64,000 nucleotides of DNA from Mycolicibacterium fallax (GCF_010726955.1 NZ_AP022603.1:2356001-2420000); one strand, 5' to 3'. Shown: positions 40,177 through 49,606, counted from the stretch's first letter. Translations and numbers: made by a program. The notes: generated by a model not told the origin, from the sequence alone.

Positions 40177-41022
40177 ATGAACAGCGTGAACCTGCTGCCG
40201 TTGACCCCGCCCGGCCAGACCCCGGTCCGGGTGCTGACCATCGCCGGCTCGGACTCCGGCGGCGGCGCCGGCATTCAGGCCGACCTGCGCACCTTCGCCA
40301 TGCTCGGGGTGCACGGCTGCGTCGCCGTCGTCGCGGTAACCGTGCAGAACTCGGTGGGGGTCAAGGCCTTTCACGAGGTGCCGGTGCCGATCATCGCCGG
40401 CCAGATCGAGGCGGTGACCTCCGACATCGGCATCCTGGCGGCGAAGACCGGGATGCTGGCATCGGCCGAGATCATCGAGACGGTGGCGGCCACCTGGCGG
40501 GCTCAGGGACTGGACGGCACTCCCCTGGTCGTCGACCCGGTGTGCGCCTCCATGCACGGCGACCCGCTGCTGCACCACAGTGCGCTGGATTCGTTGCGCA
40601 ACACGCTGTTCCCGCTGGCCACCCTGGTCACCCCGAACCTTGACGAGGTCCGGCTGCTGGTGGACGTCGACGTCGTCGACGAGGCCTCCCAGCGCGACGC
40701 CGCCCGGGCACTGCACGCCCTGGGCCCGCGCTGGGTGCTGGTCAAGGGCGGGCATCTGCGCGGGGCGGCCGAGAGCCCCGACCTGCTCTACGACGGCACC
40801 GATTTCCACCAGTTCAGCGCCCCCCGGATCGACACCGGCCACGACCACGGGGCCGGCGACACCCTCGCCGCGGCCACCACCTGCGCTCTGGCGCACGGCT
40901 ATTCGGTGCCCGAGGCGGTGGCGTTCGCCAAGGGCTGGGTGACCGAGTGCCTGCGCGCGGCCTACCCGCTGGGGCAGGGCCACGGCCCGGTGAACGCGCT
41001 GTTCCGGCTGCAGGGCCGATGA
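40177..41022 (+). CDS. thiD: Hydroxymethylpyrimidine/phosphomethylpyrimidine kinase
   Basis: The 281-residue ribokinase-like protein has TIAGSDSGGGAGIQADL near residue 20, LVDPVCASMHG in the middle, and HDHGAGDTLAAATTCAL with the catalytic Asp near the C-terminus. It phosphorylates HMP and HMP-P to HMP-PP for ThiE. It starts 13 bp after thiC and its stop overlaps the ATG of the next gene. Confidence 0.96.
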   Translation: MNSVNLLPLTPPGQTPVRVLTIAGSDSGGGAGIQADLRTFAMLGVHGCVAVVAVTVQNSVGVKAFHEVPVPIIAGQIEAVTSDIGILAAKTGMLASAEIIETVAATWRAQGLDGTPLVVDPVCASMHGDPLLHHSALDSLRNTLFPLATLVTPNLDEVRLLVDVDVVDEASQRDAARALHALGPRWVLVKGGHLRGAAESPDLLYDGTDFHQFSAPRIDTGHDHGAGDTLAAATTCALAHGYSVPEAVAFAKGWVTECLRAAYPLGQGHGPVNALFRLQGR

Positions 41023-41681
41023 CGGCAGAGGGCCTGGCCACCCAGATCGCCGGCGTCGTACACGCCCCCGGCGGCACACCCCGGGGCATCGTGCTGCTCA
41101 CCCACGGCGCCGGCGGCAACCGGGACGCGCCGCTGCTGGTCGCGCTGTGCGACGAGTGGGCGGCCCGCGGCTGGCTGGCCATCCGGTACAACCTGCCCTA
41201 CCGCCGCCGCAGGCCCACCGGTCCGCCGTCGAACTCGGCGGCCGCCGATCAGGCCGGGATCGCCGAGGCGATCGCAACCGCGCGCACCCTGGTCGACGGC
41301 CCGGTGATCGCCGGCGGGCACTCCTATGGCGGCCGGATGACCTCGATGGTCGCCGCCGCAGGCACCAACCTGGACGTGCTGGCGCTGAGCTCCTATCCGC
41401 TGCACCCGCCGGGCAAACCCGAGCGGGCCCGCACCGAGCACCTGCCCGACATCACCGCGCCGACGGTGTTCACCCACGGCGCCCGAGACCCGTTCGGCAG
41501 CCTCGACGAGCTGACCGCGGCGGCCGCGTTGCTCGGCGCCCCGACCGAAATCGTCGCGATCGCCAACGCCGGGCACGACCTGGTGCCGCGGCGGCCGCGG
41601 TCCGGGCCGGCTGGTCCGCTGCCGCAGGTCCCGGCGCTGGCCGTGGACGCCGCGCTGCGGTTGCTGACCGCGCCGCGGTAG
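41019..41681 (+). CDS. Alpha/beta hydrolase (dienelactone hydrolase-like)
   Basis: The 220-residue protein has an oxyanion region THGAGG, nucleophile elbow GGHSYGGR, an acid in THGARDPFG and a base in ANAGHDLVP. The substrate is unknown. The ATG overlaps the thiD stop (ATGA), so it is probably translated with thiC-thiD, and a link to thiamine salvage is possible but unproven. The recalled counterpart is Rv0421c. Confidence 0.85.
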   Translation: MTAEGLATQIAGVVHAPGGTPRGIVLLTHGAGGNRDAPLLVALCDEWAARGWLAIRYNLPYRRRRPTGPPSNSAAADQAGIAEAIATARTLVDGPVIAGGHSYGGRMTSMVAAAGTNLDVLALSSYPLHPPGKPERARTEHLPDITAPTVFTHGARDPFGSLDELTAAAALLGAPTEIVAIANAGHDLVPRRPRSGPAGPLPQVPALAVDAALRLLTAPR

Positions 41682-41730
41682 CCCCGCCCCGAGACCGCAC
41701 AGTTCCCGGTACCTGCGGTACCGTCGGGGC

Positions 41731-43212
41731 ATGGGAAGCTCACCCGAGGCCGTCATCATCGGAGCCGGATTCGGCGGCATCGGCGCCGCCATCGCGCTGC
41801 ACCGGGTCGGCATCACCGACCTGGCCATCCTGGAACGCGAGGACGACCTCGGCGGCACCTGGCACGTCAACCGCTACCCCGGGCTGGCCGTCGACATTCC
41901 CAGCACCACCTACAGCTACTCCTTCGAACCGAATCCGAACTGGACGCGGCTGTTCGCCCCCGGCGCCGAGCTCAAGCGGTACGCCGACCACGTCGCCGAC
42001 AAGTACAGCGTCCGCCGGTTCATCCGGTTCGGCGTCGCCGTGCAGAGCGCTCAGTGGGACGAGGAGCAGCAACGCTGGCGGGTCACCCTCGACGACGGCA
42101 GCACCCTGACGCCGCGCTACCTGATCGCCGCCACCGGCTTCCTGTCCCAGCCGCACACCCCCGACATCCCCGGCATCACCGAGTTCGCCGGCACCGTGGT
42201 GCACACCACCGCCTGGGACGACGACCACGACTTCACCGGCAAGCGGGTGGCGATCATCGGCACCGGCGCGACCGCGGTGCAGCTCATCCCGGAGCTGGCC
42301 AAGCGCGCCGGGCGCCTGACGGTGTTCCAGCGCACCCCGATCTGGGTGGTGCCCAAGATCGACTTCCCGATCCCGTCCCCGGTGCGCCGGCTGTTCGGCC
42401 GGGTTCCCGCGGCGCAGCGGGCCGTCCGCCGGGTCACCGACGCGATCTACGAGGTCATCATGATCGCCGGGGTGCTGCACTTCCGGCAGCTCAACCCGCT
42501 CAACCGCGGGGTCGCGCAACTGGGCAACGCGTTCCGCACCGTCAGCGTGAAGGACCCCAAGACCCGCGCCGCGCTGGCCCCGGACTACGACTTCGGCTGC
42601 AAGCGCCCGACCTACTCCAACGAGTACTACCGCAGCTTCAACCGCCCCAACGTCGAGCTGCAGGCCGGCGGTATCGAACGGATCACCGCTGAGGGCATCG
42701 TCACCGCCGACGGCACCGCGATCGACGTCGACACCCTGGTGCTGGCCACCGGCTTCGACCTGTGGGACGCCAACTTCCCGGCCATCGAGATCATCGGCCG
42801 CGACGGCCGGAACCTGGGAAAGTGGTGGCGGGACAACCGGTTCCAGGCCTACCAGGGCATCTCGATGCCGATGTTCCCGAATCTGTTCAACCTGGCCGGC
42901 CCGTACTCCTACAGCGGGCTGTCCTACTTCACCACCATCGAATGCGAGATGATCCACCTGCAGCGGGTGCTCGGTGAGGCGCTGCGCCGGGACGCCACCG
43001 TGGTGGAGGTGACCGAGCGCGCCAACGACGCCTTCCTCGCGGCGATGACCGAGCGGCTCGACGACACGGTGTTCAACGCGGGCGATTGCGCCTCCTCCCG
43101 GTCCTACTATTTCAACCACGCGGGTGAAGCCACCCTGCTGCGCCCGACGTCGACCGCCAACGCCTTCCGCGACGCCGAGACGTTCCCGCTGACCGACTAC
43201 GACTACGCCTGA
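41731..43212 (+). CDS. Flavin-containing monooxygenase, Baeyer-Villiger type
   Basis: The 493-residue protein has FAD-binding GAGFGGIGAA at the start and NADPH-binding GTGATAVQ in the middle. The Baeyer-Villiger fingerprint F-x-G-x3-H-x3-W is read as FAGTVVHTTAWD near residue 155. It would insert oxygen into ketones or aldehydes. Three small or uncharacterised genes follow on the same strand, so it may head a small oxidative operon. Confidence 0.92.
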   Translation: MGSSPEAVIIGAGFGGIGAAIALHRVGITDLAILEREDDLGGTWHVNRYPGLAVDIPSTTYSYSFEPNPNWTRLFAPGAELKRYADHVADKYSVRRFIRFGVAVQSAQWDEEQQRWRVTLDDGSTLTPRYLIAATGFLSQPHTPDIPGITEFAGTVVHTTAWDDDHDFTGKRVAIIGTGATAVQLIPELAKRAGRLTVFQRTPIWVVPKIDFPIPSPVRRLFGRVPAAQRAVRRVTDAIYEVIMIAGVLHFRQLNPLNRGVAQLGNAFRTVSVKDPKTRAALAPDYDFGCKRPTYSNEYYRSFNRPNVELQAGGIERITAEGIVTADGTAIDVDTLVLATGFDLWDANFPAIEIIGRDGRNLGKWWRDNRFQAYQGISMPMFPNLFNLAGPYSYSGLSYFTTIECEMIHLQRVLGEALRRDATVVEVTERANDAFLAAMTERLDDTVFNAGDCASSRSYYFNHAGEATLLRPTSTANAFRDAETFPLTDYDYA

Positions 43213-43235
43213 ACCGACGAAGGGATCCCCGTCAC

Positions 43236-43511
43236 GTGTCCGAAGAATCCAAGACCCGCTCGCTGGCCGGCTACGCCGGAGTCGTGCTCGCCGCCGCCGG
43301 GGTCTCGCACTTCGTCAAGCCCGGCATCTACGAGCCGGCCACCACGGCGGCCTTCCCGGACAACACCCGTCGGCACGTCTACACCAACGGCGGCATCGAG
43401 ACGCTGCTCGGGCTGTCCCTGATCGCGCCGCGCACCCGCCGAATCGGCCTGGCCGGCATCGTCGCCTACCTGGCCTACCTCGGCGGAAACCTGCTGCGCG
43501 GCAAGAGCTGA
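43236..43511 (+). CDS. Small membrane protein, DoxX-like
   Basis: The 91-residue protein has a GTG start at 43236, 23 bp after the monooxygenase. It has two to three hydrophobic helices (AGYAGVVLAAAGVSHF, ETLLGLSLIAP, IGLAGIVAYLAYLGG). The SHFVKPGIYEP motif resembles DoxX-like proteins. Function unknown. Confidence 0.7.
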   Translation: MSEESKTRSLAGYAGVVLAAAGVSHFVKPGIYEPATTAAFPDNTRRHVYTNGGIETLLGLSLIAPRTRRIGLAGIVAYLAYLGGNLLRGKS

Positions 43512-43544
43512 CGGGCTAAGGTTTCCGCGTCGAGGGGAGCAACG

Positions 43545-43766
43545 GTGGACGTGCTGCGCGGGCTGCTCAAACACCAATTCACCGTCGCTGAGTTGATCGG
43601 CCTTGCGGTCCTGCTGGCCACCCCGTATCTGGTGATCGGCGTGCTGTGGGTGGCCACCCACACCGACCGGCTGCCACCGGCCGGCGGTGTACGACTGGTG
43701 TTTTCGGTGCTCGCCTCGGTGCTGGCCTGGCCGGTACTGCTGCTCTCGCACGCGTGCCCGGTATGA
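43545..43766 (+). CDS. Small two-helix membrane protein
   Basis: This 73-residue ORF starts with GTG 43545 after a GAGGGGAG Shine-Dalgarno-like stretch. It has two transmembrane helices (ELIGLAVLLATPYLVIGVLW and VRLVFSVLASVLAWPVLLL). Its stop overlaps the ATG of the DUF2236 gene (ATGA), which supports real translation. Function unknown. Confidence 0.7.
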   Translation: MDVLRGLLKHQFTVAELIGLAVLLATPYLVIGVLWVATHTDRLPPAGGVRLVFSVLASVLAWPVLLLSHACPV

Positions 43767-44623
43767 GCACGTTCACCCGGATCTCGATCCGCCGGCGCAC
43801 CCCACGCTGGGACGACGAGCCGGCCACCGCCGCCGATGCGCTGGACCTGTGGTCCTTCGGCGCCGCGGCCGCCAACGTCGTCATGCAACTCGCCGCGCCG
43901 CCGGTGGGCCACGGCGTGCTGGAGAGCACCGTGGAGTCCGGCCAGCTGATGCGGCACCCGTGGAAACGCGCCCGCACCACGCTCAGCTACATCAGCGTGG
44001 CGCTGCTGGGTTCGGACGCCGACCGGGGGAGCTACCGCGAGGCCGTCGACACCGCGCACCGCCCGGTGCATTCGGGCCCGGACAGCCCGGTGCAGTACAA
44101 CGCCTTCGACCCGGACCTGCAATTGTGGGTGGCCGCCGCGATTTTCGTCGGGCTGGAGGACTGCTATCAGCTGCTGCGCGGGGAGCTCTCCGCGGAGGCC
44201 GCCGAGGTCTTCTACCGGTCCGCCTTTCCGCTGGGCACCACCCTGCAGGTCCGCGAGGAGCAGTGGCCACCGACCCGCGCGGACTTCGACCGGTACTGGG
44301 ACCAGGCCTGCGCGTCGATCCAGATCGACGAACCGGTCCGCGATTATCTGCAGGATCTGATCGCGCTGCGGATGCTGCCCTGGGTGCTGCGGCCGGGCTG
44401 GGCGCAGTTGCTGCGGTTTCTGACCACCGGGTTCCTGGCGCCGGTGTTCCGCGACGCGCTGGGGCTGGCGTGGTCGGCGCGCAGGCAGTGGCGCTTCGAG
44501 CGGCTGTTCCTGCTGGTGGCGCTCGGGAATCGGTTTCTGCCGAAGTTCATCCGGCAGGCGCCCGGCTACCTGCTGCTGTTCGACGTGAAGCTGCGGCTGC
44601 GCCGCGGCGCGCCGCTGATCTGA
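43763..44623 (+). CDS. DUF2236 (MpaB/latex clearing-like) oxygenase family protein
   Basis: The 286-residue helical protein has the DUF2236 block HRPVHSG...YNAFDPDLQLWVAAA, whose His residues bind haem in the latex-clearing protein Lcp. Several mycobacterial homologues are haem-dependent oxygenases or unknown. The start overlaps the small membrane ORF. Together with the upstream monooxygenase it suggests a lipid- or ketone-oxidising pair, which is an inference. Confidence 0.85.
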   Translation: MSTFTRISIRRRTPRWDDEPATAADALDLWSFGAAAANVVMQLAAPPVGHGVLESTVESGQLMRHPWKRARTTLSYISVALLGSDADRGSYREAVDTAHRPVHSGPDSPVQYNAFDPDLQLWVAAAIFVGLEDCYQLLRGELSAEAAEVFYRSAFPLGTTLQVREEQWPPTRADFDRYWDQACASIQIDEPVRDYLQDLIALRMLPWVLRPGWAQLLRFLTTGFLAPVFRDALGLAWSARRQWRFERLFLLVALGNRFLPKFIRQAPGYLLLFDVKLRLRRGAPLI

Positions 44624-44624
44624 A

Positions 44625-46103
44625 TCAGCGGCCCCGGGCCAGCGGGCTGCGGTGCCGCTTGTCCCGGGCCGGCACCCCGTTGACGCCCTCGATCGAGCTG
44701 GCGTAGCTGCCGACGGCGAACCCGACCCCGGGCCCGGCGATCGCCAGCGCATCCCGGTTCACCGCGGTCAGCACGTCCCGGGGGCTGTGGTAGTTCGGGT
44801 CGAAGGGCGCGCCGGCCTTGCCGCCCCACAGCCGGGCCTGCGTCTTGGTCTTGAGTTCGGCTGCCCCGGTGGTGATTCCGCCGACCGGAACCCCGGCGGC
44901 CAGGAACGCCCGAGGGTCCGAGCGCTGGTCCAGCGGCGCGTCGGCGGGCCGCTTGCCGGCCAGGTTGAGGTAGCCGGCCAGCGCGCGTTCGATACCCGCC
45001 GAACCGATCGGCACCGTGTCGGGGTCCGGGTTGCCCGCCGCCGGGCCGGACAGGTCACCGTCGTAGGTGAAGTAGCCGGCGTTCGGCGAGCCGAGCATGT
45101 CGAAGTTCAGGTACAGCGCGATGTCGTTGAGCGCGTCGCGGTCCAGGCCCACCAGGTAGTCCATCGCCCCGGCGAGCTGGCGCTCCTCACCGCCCCAGAA
45201 CGCGAACCGCACCGCGTTGCTGACGTCGGGTTCGGGGCCCAGCGCCAGCGCCGTGGCCAGCACCGCCGCCACCCCGGTGCCGTTGTCGTTGAGGCCCGGT
45301 CCGGTGCGGATGCTGTCCAGGTGGGCGCCGACCAGCACCACATCACGGGTCGACCCGGTCCTGGTCTGCGCCAGCAGGTTTCGTGAGGTCACCGTGACGG
45401 TCTTGCCGTCCAGCAGCACCCGGACCGGGGTCTTGGATCGGCGCATCGCGGCGCCGCCCTGGCTGCCGATCACCCCGACCGGGATCGGCAGGTCGTGGTA
45501 GTAGCCGTGCGGGAACAGGCCCTTCGGGCTGCCGTTGCGGCCACCGTCGCTGACCACCACCAGCGCGTCCGCGCCGCGCGCGGCCGCCGCGCGGGCCTTG
45601 TCCCCGACCCCGCAGCCGGTGTCGTCGACGATCGCGATGGCGTCCTTGACGTTGCCGCGGTAGTCCGCGGCCGCGCAGCCCGCCGGTTTCACCGGGGCCC
45701 GCACCGCCCCGGTGATGCCGCCGGCCGGCGTCGGCAGCAGCAGTGAGGCCTGGTCGACCTGGTAGTCGCGGCCGGCCACGGTGACCGTCGGGTTGCCCGG
45801 TTTGATCGTCTCCAGCCGGCTGAACTCCGGGGTGTCGACCTCGAAGCCCGCCTCGCGCAACGCCGCCGCCGCGTAGTCCAGGCCGGCCCGATAGCCGGGG
45901 CTGCCGTCGGCGCGGTTGCCGCCGTTGGCCCGGGCGGCCTCGGCAAGCGCCTCCAGGTGCGGCCACATGCCGTCGGCGGTGACCGCGGCGGCCAGCGTGT
46001 CGGCCAGCGGGCGGACCGGTTCGGGCGCGGGTTGCGGCGCCGGGCTGCACCCGGACAGCACACCGAGCGCGCACACCAGGGCCAGCGCCCGCCCACGTTT
46101 CAC
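44625..46103 (-). CDS. LpqL-like lipoprotein aminopeptidase (M28), copy 1
   Basis: The 492-residue protein has a GTG start and a lipoprotein signal with lipobox VLSGC (near residue 19). A PA-like domain and an M28 peptidase domain follow, with zinc-site blocks GAHLDSIRTGPGLNDNG, FWGGEERQLAG and YLNFDMLGSPN. It is probably anchored outside the membrane and cleaves N-terminal residues from peptides. It is a paralogue of the next gene upstream, 64 bp away, and overlaps no other gene. Confidence 0.9.
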   Translation of the reverse strand: MKRGRALALVCALGVLSGCSPAPQPAPEPVRPLADTLAAAVTADGMWPHLEALAEAARANGGNRADGSPGYRAGLDYAAAALREAGFEVDTPEFSRLETIKPGNPTVTVAGRDYQVDQASLLLPTPAGGITGAVRAPVKPAGCAAADYRGNVKDAIAIVDDTGCGVGDKARAAAARGADALVVVSDGGRNGSPKGLFPHGYYHDLPIPVGVIGSQGGAAMRRSKTPVRVLLDGKTVTVTSRNLLAQTRTGSTRDVVLVGAHLDSIRTGPGLNDNGTGVAAVLATALALGPEPDVSNAVRFAFWGGEERQLAGAMDYLVGLDRDALNDIALYLNFDMLGSPNAGYFTYDGDLSGPAAGNPDPDTVPIGSAGIERALAGYLNLAGKRPADAPLDQRSDPRAFLAAGVPVGGITTGAAELKTKTQARLWGGKAGAPFDPNYHSPRDVLTAVNRDALAIAGPGVGFAVGSYASSIEGVNGVPARDKRHRSPLARGR

Positions 46104-46167
46104 CCGCTCAGGCTACGGTCCTGGCGCATCGGTGAGATCACGGTCAGGAACCCAGATGGCACCGGCA

Positions 46168-47694
46168 TCACTCCGGCTTCACCACGTGCCTGGTCCGGTC
46201 CTCGCGGACCGGCACCCCGTTGCGGCCGCCGAGATCGAGCGCGTAGCGGCCGACGGCGTATCCGACGCCGGGGCCATGGATGCCCAGGGCGGTGCGGTTG
46301 ATGTGCTCCAGGGTGTCGGTCTTCTGGTGGTAGTTCGGGTCGAACGGCGCGTCGGCGACGCCGTCCCACAACTGCGCCTCCTCGCCGGTCATCTTGGCCT
46401 CCGCGCCGGCGAACAGTCCGCCCGCCGGGATGCCGGCCAGGGTGAACCCGTCGTAGTCGGAGCGGCCGTCGAAGGCGGTGTCGCGCCCGGGTTTTCCGGC
46501 CCCGTCCAGGTAGTCGACGAACAGCCGCTCGATGCCCGCGGAGCCCTCCGGCACCCGGGGCACCAGCTGGCCGCGCGGGATGCCGGTGGACTGGTCCCCG
46601 TCGTAGGTGAAGTAGCCGGCGTTCGGTGAGGCGAGCATGTCGAAGTTCAGGTACAGCGCGATGTCGCGCAGCGCCTCCTCATCGAGGGATTCGATGTAGC
46701 GCTGGCTGCCCATCAGGCCCACCTCCTCGGCGCCCCAGAACGCGAACCGCACCGCGTTGGTGACCTCCGGTTCGGCGCCCAGTTGCAGCGCGGTCTCCAG
46801 CACCGCGGCCACCCCCGAGCCGTTGTCGTTCATACCGGGGCCCTCGGGCACCGAGTCCAGGTGCGCGCCCGCCATCACCACGTCGACGTGTGAGCCGGTC
46901 TTGGTGTCGGCGATCACGTTGCGTCCCTTGATGTTCCGCACGGTGGCCGCCACCTTGACGGTGACCGGGCCGGGGTGCTCGCGCAGCCGGGCGCCGTCGT
47001 CCTTGCCGACCGAGACCACCGGGATGGTGACGTCGGTGGCCGTGCCCAGGGTGCCGCCCATCTGCGGCTGCTCGACGGTGTCGGCGATCACCACGGCCGC
47101 GGCGCCGCGCTTGGCCGCCGCGGCCAGCTTGTCGGCGAACGGGCATTTGCCGCGATTGACCAGCACCACCGCGCCGGTGGCGGCTACCCCGTCGTAGTCG
47201 TCCTCGGTGCAGCCGGGGCTGTCATCGTCGGCGCGCAGCGCGACCAGCGGGCCGGACACCCCGTCGGCCGGGGTACCGATGCTGAACTTCAGCGCGTGCG
47301 CGGTGAACGACGCGTCACCGGCGGACACCGTGCCGGGTTCGGATTCGCTGACCCGGACATCGAATTCCGGGGTGCTGACCTCGAAGCCGTGCTCGCGCAG
47401 CAGGCCGGCGACGTAGTCGATGCTGGCGTCGTAGCCGGGGGTGCCGACGGCCCGGTTGCCGCCATTGGCCTCGGCGATGTCCTGGAGTTTCTGCAGGTGC
47501 ACGAACATCGCGTCGGTGCTGATCTTGGCCTGCAGGTCGCGGGCGAACTGCTCGGCTCCGGCCGCGTCGAGGTCGCTGGCCTGCGGCGCCGGCGTCGACG
47601 AGGTGCACCCGCCGACGGTCAACGCGGCGGTCAGCGCAGCGACGGCGCCGAGCAGAACGGGGCCGCGGCGAGCGCGGTCGGAGATGATGCCCAT
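46168..47694 (-). CDS. lpqL: LpqL-like lipoprotein aminopeptidase (M28), copy 2
   Basis: From the ATG at 47694 it has 508 residues; the longer frame upstream crosses the tandem repeats and is not credible. The lipobox is VGGC near residue 30. The M28 blocks GAHLDSVPEGPGMNDNGSG and FWGAEEVGLMGS are intact, with a PA domain before them. The length is close to the recalled M. tuberculosis LpqL (Rv0418), so this is probably the orthologue and copy 1 the duplicate. Confidence 0.9.
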   Translation of the reverse strand: MGIISDRARRGPVLLGAVAALTAALTVGGCTSSTPAPQASDLDAAGAEQFARDLQAKISTDAMFVHLQKLQDIAEANGGNRAVGTPGYDASIDYVAGLLREHGFEVSTPEFDVRVSESEPGTVSAGDASFTAHALKFSIGTPADGVSGPLVALRADDDSPGCTEDDYDGVAATGAVVLVNRGKCPFADKLAAAAKRGAAAVVIADTVEQPQMGGTLGTATDVTIPVVSVGKDDGARLREHPGPVTVKVAATVRNIKGRNVIADTKTGSHVDVVMAGAHLDSVPEGPGMNDNGSGVAAVLETALQLGAEPEVTNAVRFAFWGAEEVGLMGSQRYIESLDEEALRDIALYLNFDMLASPNAGYFTYDGDQSTGIPRGQLVPRVPEGSAGIERLFVDYLDGAGKPGRDTAFDGRSDYDGFTLAGIPAGGLFAGAEAKMTGEEAQLWDGVADAPFDPNYHQKTDTLEHINRTALGIHGPGVGYAVGRYALDLGGRNGVPVREDRTRHVVKPE

Positions 47695-47744
47695 GGGAAT
47701 CCACCGTAATGGTTGCCCGCCGGGCTCCCCGACGCCCGATTCCC

Positions 47745-47834
47745 CACCGCAAGCGCATTCCTCACCGCGAGCGCATGCCCCACCGCGAGCGCACCCCTCA
47801 CCGCGAACCCCTTCCTCACGGCGAGCGCGCAACC
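47745..47834. repeat. 18-bp tandem repeat, five copies
   Basis: Units beginning CACCGCGAGCGC (or close variants) start at 47745, 47763, 47781, 47799 and 47817, exactly 18 bp apart. They lie 51 bp upstream of the lpqL start, in its 5' region. In frame the unit would give hexapeptides, but no RBS-preceded start supports coding. Confidence 0.9.
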
Positions 47835-47885
47835 AGGTACGCAACACGCCGCGGCGGGTGTCCCCCGTTGAGCGCTCGGCACTCC

Positions 47886-47936
47886 GGGAGCGACACCGGC
47901 GCCCTCGGGGAGCGACACCGGCGCCCTCGGGGAGCG
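47886..47936. repeat. 22-bp tandem repeat, 2.3 copies
   Basis: GGGAGCGACACCGGCGCCCTC starts at 47886 and 47908 as identical 22-mers (last base C or G at the seam), with a partial third copy at 47930 that stops just before the ABC permease gene. It is unrelated to the 18-bp array 50 bp away. Confidence 0.85.
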
Positions 47937-47948
47937 GCGCAGCGCTGC

Positions 47949-48701
47949 TCAGGCGTCCCGGCGGACGATCACCACCAAACCGGCGCCGAACACCACCGCC
48001 ACCACCGCGGTCAGGTAGGCCAGCGAGCCGAGCCGATCCCACGCCATTGCGTACGGGCCGGCGAACATCCGCGTCCCGGTGAACGCCAGCCCGTTGGCGA
48101 ACGGCAGATACGGCCCCACCCGGTCCGAGATCGACGGCAGCGTGCCGAGCACCGTCTCGATCACCAGCGGCCACATCAGCAGCACCGCGACCGCCGCGGC
48201 GGCCTCCCGAACCAGCGCGCCCACCCCGACCGCGAGCACCGCCGCCAGCGCCGCGAACACCGCGACCGCGCCGGCGGTCTGCCAGCTCGCCGCGGCGGTC
48301 GGGTTCAGCCCGACCGCCGCGCCCGGGGCCGCCACCGCCCCGGCCGCCAGCACCGCCAGCACCGTCGCAACGCCGGCGACGACGGCGGAGAACACCGCAG
48401 CGACAACGGCCTTGGCGCACAGCACCATTGCCCGGTTCGGCGTGGCCAGGAAGGTGGTGCGGATCAGGCCCGAGCGGTACTCCCCGGTCACCGTCATCGA
48501 CGCCGCCGCCATCAGCGCGGGCACTCCGAGCAGCGCCACCCCGGTGGCCGCCTTGTCCGGGAACATCGGGCTCAACGGGTAGGCGGTGTAGCCCAGCGCC
48601 AGCGCGACCGCCAGCCCCAGCAGCGTCACCGCGACCGCCGTCCACACCGGCATCCGGGTGCTGGTCAGCTTCAGCCATTCGGCGGCCACCGCGCGGATCA
48701 T
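47949..48701 (-). CDS. ABC transporter permease
   Basis: The 250-residue protein has six hydrophobic helices and an N-terminal amphipathic start (IRAVAAEWLKLTSTRMPVW), the layout of ABC-2 type permeases. The ATG at 48701 (or GTG 48704) overlaps the stop of the ATPase gene. Its substrate is unknown. Confidence 0.85.
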   Translation of the reverse strand: MIRAVAAEWLKLTSTRMPVWTAVAVTLLGLAVALALGYTAYPLSPMFPDKAATGVALLGVPALMAAASMTVTGEYRSGLIRTTFLATPNRAMVLCAKAVVAAVFSAVVAGVATVLAVLAAGAVAAPGAAVGLNPTAAASWQTAGAVAVFAALAAVLAVGVGALVREAAAAVAVLLMWPLVIETVLGTLPSISDRVGPYLPFANGLAFTGTRMFAGPYAMAWDRLGSLAYLTAVVAVVFGAGLVVIVRRDA

Positions 48702-49606
48702 CACGACGCCCCCGATCGGTAGTCGGTCACCGCGTCGGTGACCTGCAGGTAGGCCTGCTCCAGCGACGGCGCCCGGGCGCTCAGCTCATGCAGCACCAGG
48801 CCGCGGGCGGCGGCGAGTTCACCGACGGTGTCGGTGTCGGCGCCGGTGACCAGCAGCGCATCCCCCTCGTCGGCGACCCCGATCCCGGCCTCGGTCAGCG
48901 CGGCGCGCAGCCGGTCGCGCTGCGGGCTGCGGACCCGCACCGCCGCCCCGGCGGCGCCCGCGACGAAGTCGGCGACCGAGGTCGCCGCCACCAGCCGGCC
49001 GCGGCCGATGACCAGCAGCGCGTCGGCGGTGTCGGCCATCTCCGCGAGCAGATGCGAGGACACCAGCACGGTGCGGCCCTGCCCGGCCAGCTCGCGCATC
49101 AGGGTGCGCACCCAACGGATGCCCTCCGGGTCCAGGCCGTTGACCGGCTCGTCGAACAGCAGCACCGGCGGGTCGCCGAGCAGCGCGGCGGCGATCCCGA
49201 GCCGCTGGCACATGCCCAGCGACAGCGTCCCGGCGCGGCGGTCGGCGACGCCGTCGAGCCCGACCTGCCCGAGCACCGCCTCGACCCGGGACCGGGCGAT
49301 GCCGTTGGCCGCGGCGATCCAGCGCAGGTGCGCGCGCACCGACCGGGACGGCGCGAGCGCCCGGGCGTCCAGCAGCGCACCGACCTGGTGCAGCGGCCGG
49401 CGCAGGCTGCGGTAGGCCCGGCCGTCGATGGTGGCGGTGCCCGCGGTGGGCCGGTCCAGCCCGAGGATCAGCCGCATGGTCGTCGACTTGCCCGCACCGT
49501 TGGGGCCCAGGAAGCCGGTGACCACACCGGGGGCCACGGTCGCGGTGAGGTCGTCGACCGCGGCGGTGGCGCCGTAGCGCTTGGTCAGGCCGCGCAGCTC
49601 GATCAT
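48701..49606 (-). CDS. ABC transporter ATP-binding protein
   Basis: From ATG 49606 the protein is 301 residues. It has Walker A GPNGAGKSTT, the signature LSLGMCQRLG (a variant of LSGGQ), Walker B VLLFDEPVNGLDP and the H-loop VLVSSHLLAEM. It powers the adjacent permease, perhaps exporting a lipid, peptide or drug. The longer frame to 49675 has no start signal and was not used. Confidence 0.92.
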   Translation of the reverse strand: MIELRGLTKRYGATAAVDDLTATVAPGVVTGFLGPNGAGKSTTMRLILGLDRPTAGTATIDGRAYRSLRRPLHQVGALLDARALAPSRSVRAHLRWIAAANGIARSRVEAVLGQVGLDGVADRRAGTLSLGMCQRLGIAAALLGDPPVLLFDEPVNGLDPEGIRWVRTLMRELAGQGRTVLVSSHLLAEMADTADALLVIGRGRLVAATSVADFVAGAAGAAVRVRSPQRDRLRAALTEAGIGVADEGDALLVTGADTDTVGELAAARGLVLHELSARAPSLEQAYLQVTDAVTDYRSGAS

